Positions 42,591-51,840 are shown, numbered from the stretch's first letter. The stretch: DNA of 64,000 nucleotides from Streptomyces sp. NBC_00285 (GCF_036174265.1 NZ_CP108055.1:6262001-6326000); one strand, 5' to 3'. Translations and numbers: made by a program. The notes: generated by a model from the sequence alone, not told the origin.

Positions 42591-44189
42591 TCAGCAGCGG
42601 CGTACGTCCTTCGTCAGCACCCCCTGCTCGGTCGCGAGCGTGTGGTCGTAGCACTCGCCGGGCCCGTACAGCCGGTACCGCTCACTCGTCGTCGCGACCG
42701 CGTGCCGCTCCTCGCGGGCCACCCCGAGGGTGAAGGTGGCGTCGCCGCGGTAGGTGTCGTCGACGCGGGTGGCGCCCGCTACGGCGTGGTCACCAAGGGA
42801 CATGACGACCCGCAGCCGGTTGGCGCTGTCGACGGTGGCCCGGCCGTCCAGGGTGTAGTCGCGGTCGGTGCGGGACAAGTGCCCGTCGGTGGCGACGACT
42901 TGGTGATCGGTCCACTTACCGGTCAGGTTGTCGGTGTTCTCGTCGGGCGTCCACTGATGGTCGACGGCCGCGGTGAGCGTCCGCTCGACGGTCGTGGTGA
43001 CGCGGCCGTGCGAGGTGTTCAGATAGCCGGAGACCTTGAGCCGGTCCTTGCCGCCGGTCACCAGGTGCCGCAGCGAGCCGTCCGTGAAGGTGTTGCCGAC
43101 GGCCGGGTCTGCCTTCCGGTACGACGTGACAGCCCCCGTCACCACCGACTTGTGCGCGTCCTGCCACACCAGGATGTTGGTCGGCGCGCTCCACCCGGTC
43201 TGCCCGGCCGGCACCCCGAGCACCGACACGTCCACGGTGTGCGCCTTGCCGTCGTTGAGGAGCCCCGCGAACGGCGTCAGGTCGAAGGTCAACGGCCGTA
43301 CGTCGAAGGCGGTGGGGGAGGGAATCACCGACCACAGATAGGGCGACCAGCCGCCGGTCCACACGTTCGGGTACGGGGACGCTATCCCCGCGACCTTCCC
43401 GTCGACGCTCACCTGCACCTCGCGGTACGGCCCGTCGTCCCCGGCCTGGCAGGAGTACGACGCGGACGGCGTCGTGGCCGAGTACCAGAACTCCTCGCAG
43501 CCGCCGCCCGACCCGGTCGCGTACACCTCGGCGAGGATGCGCTCGGAGTTGCGCGGGGTGGTGAGGGAGGCGCCGGCGGTCACGCCGTTGCCGGAGCTGA
43601 GGGGGATGACCTGGTCGGGAGCATCCGCGGGTCGCCGGCGCTCGGGCGCGTAGAAGGTGAGCGTCACCTTGACGTCGAGGATGCCCGTGTAGGTGTCGTT
43701 GACAACGTTGCTGATGAGCATGTCGACGGACTGCGCGCTGCTCAGCGTCTTCGTGTACTCGGTGACGTCCTTCTCGACGGACCAGTTGATCCCGTCCTGC
43801 GAGGGCTCGGGCGTCGAGGTCCGGAGGACCTGCACGCCACCGATGTCCAGATACCCGAGCCGGTCGTACTGCCGCCCCTTCACGTTCCCGTCCATCCGCA
43901 GCACGACCTTCGACCAGCGCCCGGGTGTCCCGCACCCGGTCGGCGGTGTGTACGTCCCCGTGTACGGCGTGAAGTCCTTGAACTTCGCCTCGGCGACGGT
44001 GACTTCGCAGGCCTTGGTGTGCGGGGTGCTGATCGGCGGGGCCGCGGTGACGGGGTCGTGGTAGTCGGTGCCGAACTCGACGGGGACCGTGGTGGCGGAC
44101 GCCGTGCTCGCCGCGAGGGCCAGCGAGGCGAGAACGGCGGTGAGGACGGCGGCGGTGCGCCGTAGGGAGTGGGGGAGAGTTCGTCTCAT
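42591..44189 (-). CDS. Secreted PNGase A-like peptide-N-glycosidase
   Basis: The 532-residue protein starts with a Sec signal peptide (RRTAAVLTAVLASLALAAST, cleavage after about residue 32). The body matches peptide-N4-(N-acetyl-beta-glucosaminyl)asparagine amidase A: TACEVTVAEAKFKDFTPYTG-like start, then DIGGVQVLRTSTPEPSQDGI, and EEFWYSATTPSASYSC in the middle. Such enzymes remove N-glycans from glycopeptides, here probably in plant or fungal debris. The assignment is by remembered family features. Confidence 0.75.
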   Translation of the reverse strand: MRRTLPHSLRRTAAVLTAVLASLALAASTASATTVPVEFGTDYHDPVTAAPPISTPHTKACEVTVAEAKFKDFTPYTGTYTPPTGCGTPGRWSKVVLRMDGNVKGRQYDRLGYLDIGGVQVLRTSTPEPSQDGINWSVEKDVTEYTKTLSSAQSVDMLISNVVNDTYTGILDVKVTLTFYAPERRRPADAPDQVIPLSSGNGVTAGASLTTPRNSERILAEVYATGSGGGCEEFWYSATTPSASYSCQAGDDGPYREVQVSVDGKVAGIASPYPNVWTGGWSPYLWSVIPSPTAFDVRPLTFDLTPFAGLLNDGKAHTVDVSVLGVPAGQTGWSAPTNILVWQDAHKSVVTGAVTSYRKADPAVGNTFTDGSLRHLVTGGKDRLKVSGYLNTSHGRVTTTVERTLTAAVDHQWTPDENTDNLTGKWTDHQVVATDGHLSRTDRDYTLDGRATVDSANRLRVVMSLGDHAVAGATRVDDTYRGDATFTLGVAREERHAVATTSERYRLYGPGECYDHTLATEQGVLTKDVRRC

Positions 44190-44377
44190 GCGGCGCAGTG
44201 AACCCGGCTACCGCGCGTGTGACCAGGGGGCCATAAGAGGTCTTGACCAATTCCAGCCAGTTTGCTGACCATCGCGGTCATTGCCGGGACCGGCGAGGAG
44301 AGCGCCGACTTGGTGCAACCATTACCCGCCGCGGCGAGTCTCCTTCTTGCCCGACCCATGATCATCGCAGGAGACAC

Positions 44378-45751
44378 ATGTCCACGCGCACCAGCTTCCG
44401 CCTGGCACTGGCCACGGCCACCGCCGTGTCCCTGACCGGCGGACTGCTCACCCTCTCCGTCGGCGCCGCGAGTGCGGCCACCCCGGCGAAGTACGCCGAC
44501 GACTTCAACGGGGACGGTTTCCGCGACTACGCCGTCGCCGGCCTCGGCGGTGACTTCACCGTCACGTACGGGACGGCCACCGGCACCGGAACCACCACGA
44601 AGACGTTCACCCAGTCCAGTGCGGGTATCCCGGGAACCGCCGGTGACGCGGGCGGGTACGGCGACATGTTCGGACTGGACGTCGCCGCCGCCGACCTCAA
44701 CCGCGACGGGTACGCCGACCTCGCCGTCGCCGACTTCACCGAGAAGGTGAGCGGCAAGGTGAGCTCCGGCGCGGTCACCATCCTGTGGGGCAGGAAGACC
44801 GGCCTCACCGGCACCGACGCCACCCGTCTCAAGGTCACCGCCCGCTCCGACCAGGGCTTCGGCAAGGAGATCGAGACCGGCGACTTCAACGGCGACGGCA
44901 AGGCCGATCTCGCCATCGCCGACGCCTTCTCGTCCGTCTACGTCTACCGCGGCGGCTTCGCCAAGTCCGGTACGACGGGCAAGGTCACCAAGCACACCCT
45001 CGACGCCACGTTCGAGAACACCGGCATGGTCGCCGGCAAGGTCACCAAGGACAAGGCGACCGACCTCTACGTCCTGGGCCAGGGCTACCACAGCGACAAG
45101 ATGACCCAGGACGCGTGGTTCCTGCGGGGCGGCTCCACGATCAAGCCCGGCAAGGTCACGGTCGTCAACAGCTCGACCCCCGACTACAGCCCCACCGGTG
45201 TCGTCGCCGACTTCGACAAGGACGGCTACGGTGACCTCGCGGTCAGCGACACCCGGTCCAACAACAAGGCGGGCTCGGTGGTCGTCTGGCGCGGCGGCAG
45301 CACCGGCCCGACGACGAAGTACCGCCTCACGCAGTCCACTTCGGGCGTGGCCACGGCCGCCGCGGCGCGCGAGTACTTCGGCTCCGACCTCTCCGCCGGG
45401 GACACCAACGGCGACGGCTACCCGGACCTGGCGGTCGGCGTGCCGTACGAGAACGTCGGCTCGGTGGAGGACGCGGGTGGCGTCCACATCCTGCGCGGCG
45501 GAAAGTCCGGCCTGACCGGCAAGAACTCCCAGTGGTTCACCCGTGCGAGCGCGGGCGTCCCCGGGAGCCCCACCCAGTACGAGAACTTCGGTTCCCTCGT
45601 CCGCCTGCGCGACATCGACCGCGACGGCGACAAGGACCTGGTGGTGTCGAACGACTACTACGGCCCGAGCCTGCTGCTTCCCGGCACGGGTTCCGGCATC
45701 ACGGCGACCGGTGCCCGCGAACTGAACGTGGCGCCCGTGTTCCCGCAGTAG
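44378..45751 (+). CDS. Secreted FG-GAP/VCBS-repeat protein, integrin alpha-like
   Basis: The 457-residue exported protein has a Sec signal (about residues 1-30, ending ASA). Six FG-GAP blades each carry a calcium-loop of the D-x-[ND]-x-D-G type: DFNGDGFRDYAV, DLNRDGYADLAV, DFNGDGKADLAI, DFDKDGYGDLAV, DTNGDGYPDLAV, DIDRDGDKDLVV. This predicts a Ca-binding beta-propeller that acts in adhesion or ligand binding. CAGGAG precedes ATG 44378. Confidence 0.93.
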   Translation: MSTRTSFRLALATATAVSLTGGLLTLSVGAASAATPAKYADDFNGDGFRDYAVAGLGGDFTVTYGTATGTGTTTKTFTQSSAGIPGTAGDAGGYGDMFGLDVAAADLNRDGYADLAVADFTEKVSGKVSSGAVTILWGRKTGLTGTDATRLKVTARSDQGFGKEIETGDFNGDGKADLAIADAFSSVYVYRGGFAKSGTTGKVTKHTLDATFENTGMVAGKVTKDKATDLYVLGQGYHSDKMTQDAWFLRGGSTIKPGKVTVVNSSTPDYSPTGVVADFDKDGYGDLAVSDTRSNNKAGSVVVWRGGSTGPTTKYRLTQSTSGVATAAAAREYFGSDLSAGDTNGDGYPDLAVGVPYENVGSVEDAGGVHILRGGKSGLTGKNSQWFTRASAGVPGSPTQYENFGSLVRLRDIDRDGDKDLVVSNDYYGPSLLLPGTGSGITATGARELNVAPVFPQ

Positions 45752-45764
45752 GGGAGAGGGTGAG

Positions 45765-45929
45765 GTGAGCGACCCGAGGGGCGATCGCCCGCTCCGGTTC
45801 GTCAACGACGAGGACGGGGAGCGGGGGAGAGGCCTGATCCTCGTCGCGCTGCTCGCCCGTACCTGGGGCGTCACGGAGCGGGACGTAGGCAAGACGGTAT
45901 GGGCCGAGATCGGGCTCGGGAGGGCATGA
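45765..45929 (+). pseudogene. C-terminal remnant of an RsbW-like HATPase
   Basis: GTG 45765 opens a 54-codon frame ending TGA 45929. Its tail (GRGLILVALLARTWGVTERD, then VGKTVWAEIG) matches the last glycine box and C-terminus of Streptomyces anti-sigma/HATPase_c proteins, with the DED...GRGL G-box. The N-box and most of the ATP fold are absent, so this is a truncated gene or a minimal relic. GGGGAGAGGG precedes the GTG, 13 bp after the FG-GAP stop. It is not catalytic. Confidence 0.6.
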
Positions 45930-45964
45930 GAACGGCGGCACGGTCTGCCCGTGCCGCCGTTCTC
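45928..45964. terminator. Bidirectional terminator, 16-bp perfect stem
   Basis: GAGAACGGCGGCACGG (45928-45943) and CCGTGCCGCCGTTCTC (45949-45964) are exact complements around a five-base loop, between convergent genes. It overlaps the stop of the HATPase remnant. Confidence 0.88.
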
Positions 45965-45981
45965 CCGAGCCGTTACCGGCG

Positions 45982-47937
45982 TCAGTTGCTGAAGTAGAAG
46001 TACTGCCAGGCGCCGATGGTGTTGGTGTTGACGCTGTCGCCCGAGGACGGGTCCACGTACACGGCGCGTACCCGGGCGCGGATACCCGACGTTCCGGCGT
46101 GGCCGAGGTTGACGACGGATTTGCCGTTCGTGCCGAGGGCGAAGTACTCGGAGCCGGTGGTGTACCACCTGCCCTCGGAGTAGACCTGGAGGTCCAGGCG
46201 CTGCTTGCGGCCCGTGTAGTACGTCATCGTGGTGGTCAGGATGGCGTCGGTGTTCTTGTGGAAGTAGCGGTAGCGGGTGGAGCCGATCGTGCCGGTCTTG
46301 TAGTACTTGGACAGCGAGGCGGCGATCTTCACGTGTGCGTACGCGTTGGACTTGACGGTCCGCGGGGCGTAGCGGGAGTCGCCCTTGTAGACGGCCTTCA
46401 CGGCGGTGTCACGGGACATGGTGACGCTCGTCGACAGGTTGCCGTGCGCGTCGACCTTGGCGGACTTCAGCAGCTTGTTCGGCTTGTCCGCGCCGTAGGG
46501 GTCGGCCCAGATCTCCACCGTGCGGTTGCTGTAGGTGGTGCCGAGGTGGGCGGTGAAGGTGACCTTCTTGCCGTAGGCGTAGGTCTTCTTGTTGTTGGTG
46601 AGGGTCAGGGCGGGCGTGGCCCGGGAGACGGCGACGGTGTCCGAGGCGGACGCCGAGGTGTGTGCGGCGTCCCCGGGATACGTGACCGTGTAGCGGACCT
46701 TGCCGCCGGCCGGGGGTGCGTCGGTGAAGGAGAACGCGCCGTTCGCGCCCAGCTTCGTGGTGCCCAGGGACTTGCCCGACGGGGAGAGCATGTCGGTGCG
46801 GACGATGTTCACCGGGGTCCCGGCGGGCGGCTTGAGACCGGTGGTGAGGGTGCCCTTGACGGTGAGCGTCTTGGCGCGGGTGGCGGTGGCCGGGGCGTTG
46901 ACGGCGAGCTTCGCGACGTACTTGCGTGGCTCGCTCACCGTCTGGAACTGCATGGAGCCGGACGATCCGGTCAGCACGTACAGCTTCGTGCCGTCCGCCG
47001 ACCAGGCCGTCGTGTGGCCGCCCCACGGCATCCAGGAGTCCGACAGGTTGCGGACGCTGGCCGGGGCGTCGGCGCCGCCGGGGAAGACGTAGGTGTCGCC
47101 GGTGTTGTCGGTGTCCAGCGAGGTGGCCGCGATCGTGCCGTCCGGCGCGACGGTGACGGTCTCGGTCTGGTCGTTGACCGGGTAGTCGTGCACCTTGGCG
47201 AGGTCGGAGAGCCGGTATTCCTCGGCGGCCCGGCGGCCCTGCCCGACCACGACGATCGACTGTCCGCCGGGAGTGAACGCGGCGTCGCTGTAGAAGCCGC
47301 CCTCGTCCGCGGTGACGCGGATGACCGGGGTGCCGGAGGCGATGTCGTAGACGACGATCGGCCCGGAGCTGATACCGCCGTCCAGCGCGACCAGGGTGTC
47401 GGGGTTGGCCGGGTCGGCGTACAGCATGGGCGTGCTGGCGAAGTCGTGGTCGCCCGCGAGGTCGAGCCGCACGGTGGCCGGGTCGGCGGTCAGGTCGATC
47501 TCGCCGAGCCCGGAGTCCCACTGGTCGCCGTAGCCGAACCAGATCCGGCCCTGTGTCAGGGCGATGTGACGCGGTGCCGTGCCCGCGCCGGTCGGGTATG
47601 CGGCGGTCTGGCCGAGCGTCGCTGTGTCGAAGGCGACGATCTTGTCGGCGCCGGTCACGGCGGCGTACAGGGTGCTGCCGTCCGCGCTCAGCTGAAGATC
47701 CGAGACCTGGGGCAGGCCGGTGAGTGTGGTGACGACCTTGCCGACGTAGTCGACGACGGCTATTCCGTCGCCGGTGCTCATGTACAGGTGCTGGTGGGCG
47801 CCGTCGACGACGGTGTCATTGACGTTGCCGACGCCGATCGGCACGTTCGTGTCGGCGACCGCGGGTGAGGCGGCGAGCAGCAGCGAACCGAAGAGAGCTG
47901 CCGTCGCGACGGCAGCAGGAAGTGTGCGGATGCGCAC
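45982..47937 (-). CDS. Secreted beta-propeller plus Ig-like repeat protein
   Basis: The 651-residue protein has a Sec signal (residues 1-28, ...SPAVADT). Residues 30-330 look like a YncE/NHL-type beta-propeller (LQLSADGSTLYAAVTGADKI and similar blades). The rest has two or three Ig-like beta-sandwiches (KTLTVKGTLTTG onwards; TPALTLTNNKKTYAYGKKVT). The C-terminal part is Tyr-rich (TGRKQRLDLQVYSEGRWYTT). It is probably a cell-surface or matrix-binding protein; the ligand is unknown. Confidence 0.85.
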   Translation of the reverse strand: MRIRTLPAAVATAALFGSLLLAASPAVADTNVPIGVGNVNDTVVDGAHQHLYMSTGDGIAVVDYVGKVVTTLTGLPQVSDLQLSADGSTLYAAVTGADKIVAFDTATLGQTAAYPTGAGTAPRHIALTQGRIWFGYGDQWDSGLGEIDLTADPATVRLDLAGDHDFASTPMLYADPANPDTLVALDGGISSGPIVVYDIASGTPVIRVTADEGGFYSDAAFTPGGQSIVVVGQGRRAAEEYRLSDLAKVHDYPVNDQTETVTVAPDGTIAATSLDTDNTGDTYVFPGGADAPASVRNLSDSWMPWGGHTTAWSADGTKLYVLTGSSGSMQFQTVSEPRKYVAKLAVNAPATATRAKTLTVKGTLTTGLKPPAGTPVNIVRTDMLSPSGKSLGTTKLGANGAFSFTDAPPAGGKVRYTVTYPGDAAHTSASASDTVAVSRATPALTLTNNKKTYAYGKKVTFTAHLGTTYSNRTVEIWADPYGADKPNKLLKSAKVDAHGNLSTSVTMSRDTAVKAVYKGDSRYAPRTVKSNAYAHVKIAASLSKYYKTGTIGSTRYRYFHKNTDAILTTTMTYYTGRKQRLDLQVYSEGRWYTTGSEYFALGTNGKSVVNLGHAGTSGIRARVRAVYVDPSSGDSVNTNTIGAWQYFYFSN

Positions 47938-48278
47938 GGTGATGGAAACCCCCCAAGACTGTGGCCGCTGTCAGCGGCCCGTACCGGCCCCCTGGCCGGA
48001 GAGTGAAGCGTAGGGCAGAGGTATGACACTCCGTACGCCACCCTCCGCGTCCGATGGAGCTCGGGACCCTTCATGGCCGGAGGCCGACGATGAACGACGG
48101 TCTGCGGTGGCTCGGGGAGCACTGCTACGAGCCGCCCATGGGTAGCTCGGGGATGCGGGGCGGCGTATCACCGAGGTGTTGACCGGACTACCGAGCGACG
48201 CTCCGGGCCACGGCGCATCCCCCGGTTGGTCTAGTCGGTAGATGTTGCGCATCCGAACGAGCAAGGAGCGCAGCAAAG
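47938..48278. other. 341-bp gene-poor stretch before the integrase relic
   Basis: No convincing gene, RNA or terminator is seen. A short frame (ATG 48090 to about 48182) has no family signal. AAGGAGCGCAGC near 48265 is the likely ribosome binding site of the integrase frame. The region may hold the edge of the mobile element. Confidence 0.5.
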
Positions 48279-49031
48279 TTGGACGAGTTCTCGCGCGATG
48301 TCCGATCGATTCGCCTGCCACGGTGGGGGCATGTGTCCGCGAACCCGGGCGTGGTGCCGTGGCTGGTCTTCGATGAGGAGGGGCGGGCTGTCGAGCGTCG
48401 GTACCTGATCGATTTCGTCGCCCGGTACAACCGGCCCGGCAGCGTCCGCAGCTACGCATTCGACCTGCTGCGGTGGCGGTGGCGGTGGCGGTGGCTGCGG
48501 GTGGTTGATGTTCCGTGGGACCAGGCCACTCCTGCTGAAGGGCGGGACTTCGCGTTGTGGCTGGGGGCGACGGTCAAGGTCCCCAACCCTGCGCGGACGA
48601 TTTCCACCGCGACAGCGGGCACCATCAATCCGATCACCAAGAAGCCCTACCTGGACGACCGCTACAAGCCCCGCACCATCCGGCACAGCAACGAGGTGAT
48701 CCGCAGCTTTTACACCTTCTGGATCGAGACCGGCGAAGGCCCGCTGATCAGCCCGGTGCCGCTGGCGCGCTCCGAGCGTCGCCGTCCCCACGCCCACCAC
48801 AATCCGCTCGATCCGCAGCAGCGGCCCCGCCTAATCGAGATCATCCGCAACCTCCGTGAGCGCATCACCGAGGCCCGCGCCAACGGCTGGCTCGGCGAGG
48901 TCGAAGGACTCCAGGTCAGCCTCAACGCCGCCATGGCCAAGCTCACGAGCCTCAACCGGACCCCCACCGACGGCCGCCCCCAACTGGTCGACCTCGGCAT
49001 GCCCATCTTCACCGACACTCCAAGTCCGTGA
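48279..49031 (+). pseudogene. Chimeric relic of a tyrosine recombinase cluster
   Basis: TTG 48279 opens 250 codons. Residues 1-185 match the N-terminal, SAM-like core-binding half of Streptomyces integrases (LPRWGHVSANPGVVPWLVFD to HAHHNPLD). The catalytic domain with its R-H-R-Y residues is absent. From about residue 186 (RPRLIEIIRNLRERITEARA, NGWLGEVEGL) the sequence switches to what resembles the end of a separate protein of the same element class. An in-frame deletion has fused them. RWRWRWRW is an expanded repeat. Confidence 0.7.
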
Positions 49032-49049
49032 CGTATGCGACGTACGGGC

Positions 49050-49077
49050 CCTGAGGTTCAGCACACTGAACCTCAGG
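49050..49077. terminator. Stem-loop, 12-bp perfect arms
   Basis: CCTGAGGTTCAG (49050-49061) and CTGAACCTCAGG (49066-49077) flank a CACA loop, just after the integrase relic and before the convergent MerR gene. It is a likely terminator or element-end palindrome. Confidence 0.7.
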
Positions 49078-49168
49078 TGCACGTGGCGTTGGGACGTCGC
49101 AGATGCCAGCTGGGGCGGTGAACACCCGCAGGGCCCACTCGGTAAGAACGCCGCACCGCAGCGTCTTC

Positions 49169-49963
49169 CTACCGTGTTCCGGCCGCACCCTGGGTTGGGT
49201 TCACGCGCTCAAGCTTGGTCCAGCCGGTCCAGCCTCGCTTCGTCAGCAGCTCGATCAGCCGACGGGCCGGCGGCAGGGTGTCAAACACATGTGTATCCAG
49301 CAGCTCGGCGAACGGTGGCTCGATGCCGGTGTCGTCGACGTAGAACTCGCCCTGCGCGTTGGCCATCTGGGTGATGTAGGCGGCCAGCTTGTCGGCCAGT
49401 TCGACGAGCCGTGGGTCGTCGTCGGTGCCGTCGAGAGCTTTGCCCAGGGTGAGATAGAAGTCGATGATCTGCGGGTTGGCTATCTGCTCCCGCTTGCGTG
49501 CCATCCACTCCGGGACTCGCTCGGGTGAGCGCGCGGCCAGCGGGATCCAGCCGTCGCGCTCGACTTGGACAATCCGTTCGTCGACTCCGAGCGCCCGCAG
49601 CCGGTCAAGGTAGTCGACCACCTCCTGGGGCAGTGCCAGGCTGTCCCCGGCGGCGAGACGGGCGATCCGCTCGCGGTGTCGCTGCCGTTCCCTGATCTCC
49701 GCCCGCAGCCGCTTGTCGATATCTGCGACTGCCGCGGCGAACTCCTCCTCGTTTGCCTGGAGCAGCTCCCGCACGCGCGCCAGAGGGACCCCGGCCTCGG
49801 CGAGGGTCCGGATCTTGACCAACTCGACCACGGCGTCGGCGCCGTACCTCCGATAGCCGGAGTGGTCCCGCTCCGGTTCCGCCCGCAGCCCCTTGGCGTG
49901 ATAGTGCCGCACCGCGCGCACCGTCACTCCGGCATACGTCGCCAGCTCGCCGATAGTCAGCAT
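49169..49963 (-). CDS. MerR-family regulator
   Basis: The 264-residue protein has the MerR HTH in residues 1-70 (MLTIGELATYAGVTVRAVRH, YHAKGLRAEPERDHSGYRRY), a coiled-coil dimer helix near 85-105 and a long ligand domain with no conserved metal cysteines. It is the third gene of the exporter operon, 12 bp after the permease. The palindrome at 51742-51762 upstream of the operon is its predicted operator, so it probably activates its own operon on drug binding. Confidence 0.9.
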   Translation of the reverse strand: MLTIGELATYAGVTVRAVRHYHAKGLRAEPERDHSGYRRYGADAVVELVKIRTLAEAGVPLARVRELLQANEEEFAAAVADIDKRLRAEIRERQRHRERIARLAAGDSLALPQEVVDYLDRLRALGVDERIVQVERDGWIPLAARSPERVPEWMARKREQIANPQIIDFYLTLGKALDGTDDDPRLVELADKLAAYITQMANAQGEFYVDDTGIEPPFAELLDTHVFDTLPPARRLIELLTKRGWTGWTKLERVNPTQGAAGTR

Positions 49964-49975
49964 CAGACCAGTCTC

Positions 49976-50770
49976 CTAGCTCGCAGCCCGGGTCCGGTAG
50001 AGACGCCGCGACCAGAGGTAGCCGACCAGCCCGATCACCACACACCAGCCGATGGCCCAGAGCACGTCCGAACCATCGGGCGATCCGGCCAGCAGACCGC
50101 GGAAAGCGTTCATGATCGGCGTGAACGGCTGGTACTCGGCGAACCACCGCAGCCCGGTCGGCATCGACTCCACCGGCACGAACCCGCTGCCCACGAACGG
50201 CAGAATGATGAAGATCATCGGCCAGTTACTCGCGGCCTCCGGGTTCGGGCTGACCAGCCCCAACGCCACGGTGAACCAGGTCATCGCGAACGACAGCAGC
50301 GCAAGCAGCCCGACAAGGCCCAACCACTGCATCGCCGAGGCGGCTGTCTCCAGACCCAGCAGGAACGCCACCCCGAAGACCGTTGCGAGTGCCAGCGCAG
50401 TCTGGACCATCGCGCCCAGCACATGGCCGGTGAGCACCGAGACCTTGGCGATGGCCATGGTTCGGAACCGGTCGATGATTCCGCCTGTCATGTCGGTGGC
50501 GACCGAGACCGCGGTGCTGATGGACACGCTCGCCACCGCCATCACCAAGATCCCCGGAGTGATGAACGTCAGGTAGTCGCCGCGGTCCCCCGCCGGGGCT
50601 CCGGGCAGACCGGCGCCCATGGCGCCTCCGAAGACGTAGACGAACAGCAGCAGGAACAACAGCGGCAGGCCGATCAGCATCAGCGTCTGCGATGGGTACC
50701 GGGCCATGTGCTTCAGGTTGCGGCGCAGCATGGTCGCCGAATCGCGGACGGCATACGTCGCGCTATTCAT
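49976..50770 (-). CDS. ABC-2 type exporter permease, DrrB-like
   Basis: This 264-residue protein has six hydrophobic segments. It includes LTFITPGILVMAVASVSIST and the conserved GFVPVESMPTGLRWFAEYQP of DrrB/ABC2 permeases. It forms the membrane path for a drug or secondary metabolite. It overlaps the ATPase by four bases. Direction and substrate are unknown beyond family. Confidence 0.92.
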   Translation of the reverse strand: MNSATYAVRDSATMLRRNLKHMARYPSQTLMLIGLPLLFLLLFVYVFGGAMGAGLPGAPAGDRGDYLTFITPGILVMAVASVSISTAVSVATDMTGGIIDRFRTMAIAKVSVLTGHVLGAMVQTALALATVFGVAFLLGLETAASAMQWLGLVGLLALLSFAMTWFTVALGLVSPNPEAASNWPMIFIILPFVGSGFVPVESMPTGLRWFAEYQPFTPIMNAFRGLLAGSPDGSDVLWAIGWCVVIGLVGYLWSRRLYRTRAAS

Positions 50771-51723
50771 GCCGACACCTCCTCGGGAGACTCGTCGGCG
50801 GTGGAGTGGTCGGTCAGAGCCAGGAATACGTCATCCAGGTCCGCGGTGTGCACAGCGAGCCCGGTGACGGCGTCGTCGTCGATCCCGGCCAACAGCCGTC
50901 GCAAAGTGGTGAGGCGGCCGTCGTGCGGCAGGGTCAGGGTGAGCCCCGCGGCGTTCGCGTTCGCCCCGGGGAACTGGCGCGCCAACTCGGCCAGCCGCTC
51001 ACTGTCGGTGGCCTGAAGCGCGACATGACCGCCGGGGACCAGCCGCTTCAGCTCGGCCGCGGTGCCCTCGGCGACCAGTCGGCCCCCGTCGAGCACACCG
51101 ATCCGGTCGGCAAGCTGGTCGGCCTCCTCCAGGTACTGGGTGGTGAGAAAGACGGTCACCCCGTCGGCCACCAGCTCCCGCACGATCCCCCACAGGTCAC
51201 GGCGGCTGCGCGGGTCGAGGCCGGTGGTCGGCTCGTCGAGAAAGATCAGCCGAGGCCCGCCCACCAGGGTCATGGCCAGGTCCAGCCGCCGCTTCATACC
51301 GCCGGAGTACGTCACCGCGCGCCGGTCGGCGGCATCAACCAGGTGGAACCGCTCCAGCAGTTGCTCCGCCACGCTTTCCGCATGGCGCCGTTCGAGGTGA
51401 CCGAGGTCGGCCATCAGCCGCAGATTTTCCCGCCCGGTCAGTAACTCGTCCACGGCGGAGAACTGCCCGGTCACTCCGATCGACGCACGAACCTGGTCTG
51501 CCTCGCGGCGCAAGTCGTACCCGGCGACCCGAGTTTCACCGGCGTCCGCAGGGAGCAACGTGGACAGGATCCGGACTGTGGTGGTCTTGCCGGCCCCGTT
51601 GGGTCCGAGCAGGGCGTAGACGGTGCCTGCGGGGACGGTGAGGTCGACCCCGGCGACCACCTCGTGGTCGCCGTACGACTTGCGCAGCCCGGCGACCTCG
51701 ATCGCACTGGTTCTTGTCGTCAT
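50767..51723 (-). CDS. ABC exporter ATPase, DrrA-like
   Basis: The protein has about 318 residues. Walker A is LLGPNGAGKTTTVRIL, the signature is YSGGMKRRLDLAMTL, Walker B is LIFLDEPTTGLDPRSRRDLW, and the switch follows. The DrrA C-terminal domain ends with DDVFLALTDHS. ATG 51723 and 51732 are both possible; neither has a good ribosome binding site, so the transcript may be leaderless. An in-frame TTG further up overlaps the operator and is rejected. The codon at 51442-51444 is TTA, in-frame, so translation may depend on bldA. Confidence 0.92.
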   Translation of the reverse strand: MTTRTSAIEVAGLRKSYGDHEVVAGVDLTVPAGTVYALLGPNGAGKTTTVRILSTLLPADAGETRVAGYDLRREADQVRASIGVTGQFSAVDELLTGRENLRLMADLGHLERRHAESVAEQLLERFHLVDAADRRAVTYSGGMKRRLDLAMTLVGGPRLIFLDEPTTGLDPRSRRDLWGIVRELVADGVTVFLTTQYLEEADQLADRIGVLDGGRLVAEGTAAELKRLVPGGHVALQATDSERLAELARQFPGANANAAGLTLTLPHDGRLTTLRRLLAGIDDDAVTGLAVHTADLDDVFLALTDHSTADESPEEVSA

Positions 51724-51741
51724 GCCGACCATGCTGAGAGG

Positions 51742-51762
51742 TTGCCCCTGCGTCAGGGTCAA
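51742..51762 (-). promoter_or_regulatory. MerR-type operator/promoter palindrome
   Basis: On the minus strand TTGACCCTGACGCAGGGGCA plus A is a near-perfect palindrome (TTG-A-CCCTG-ACG-CAGGG-G-CAA). MerR activators bind such sites between the -35 and -10 elements; the TTGACC may itself be the -35. It lies 19 bp upstream of the ATPase start. Confidence 0.75.
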
Positions 51763-51840
51763 CTGTTGCAGCTACATGGCCTCCCACCCGGTGATCGATT
51801 CCTTAGTCCGGAAGAGTACTGACGCCCTGAACCGCCTTGT

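Noticed and set aside
42591..45751. A biosynthetic gene cluster in the exported-protein region
   Set aside because: There are only exported or sensing proteins and no synthase, thioesterase or tailoring enzyme.
48230..48265. A tRNA-like motif (GGTTGGTCTAGTCGG) near the integrase relic
   Set aside because: No acceptor stem, anticodon loop or TPsiC arm could be drawn around it, so it is not a tRNA or a clear attachment site.
51723..51762. TTG 51762 as the start of the DrrA ATPase
   Set aside because: It lies inside the MerR palindrome and has no ribosome binding site; the extra residues are not family-like.
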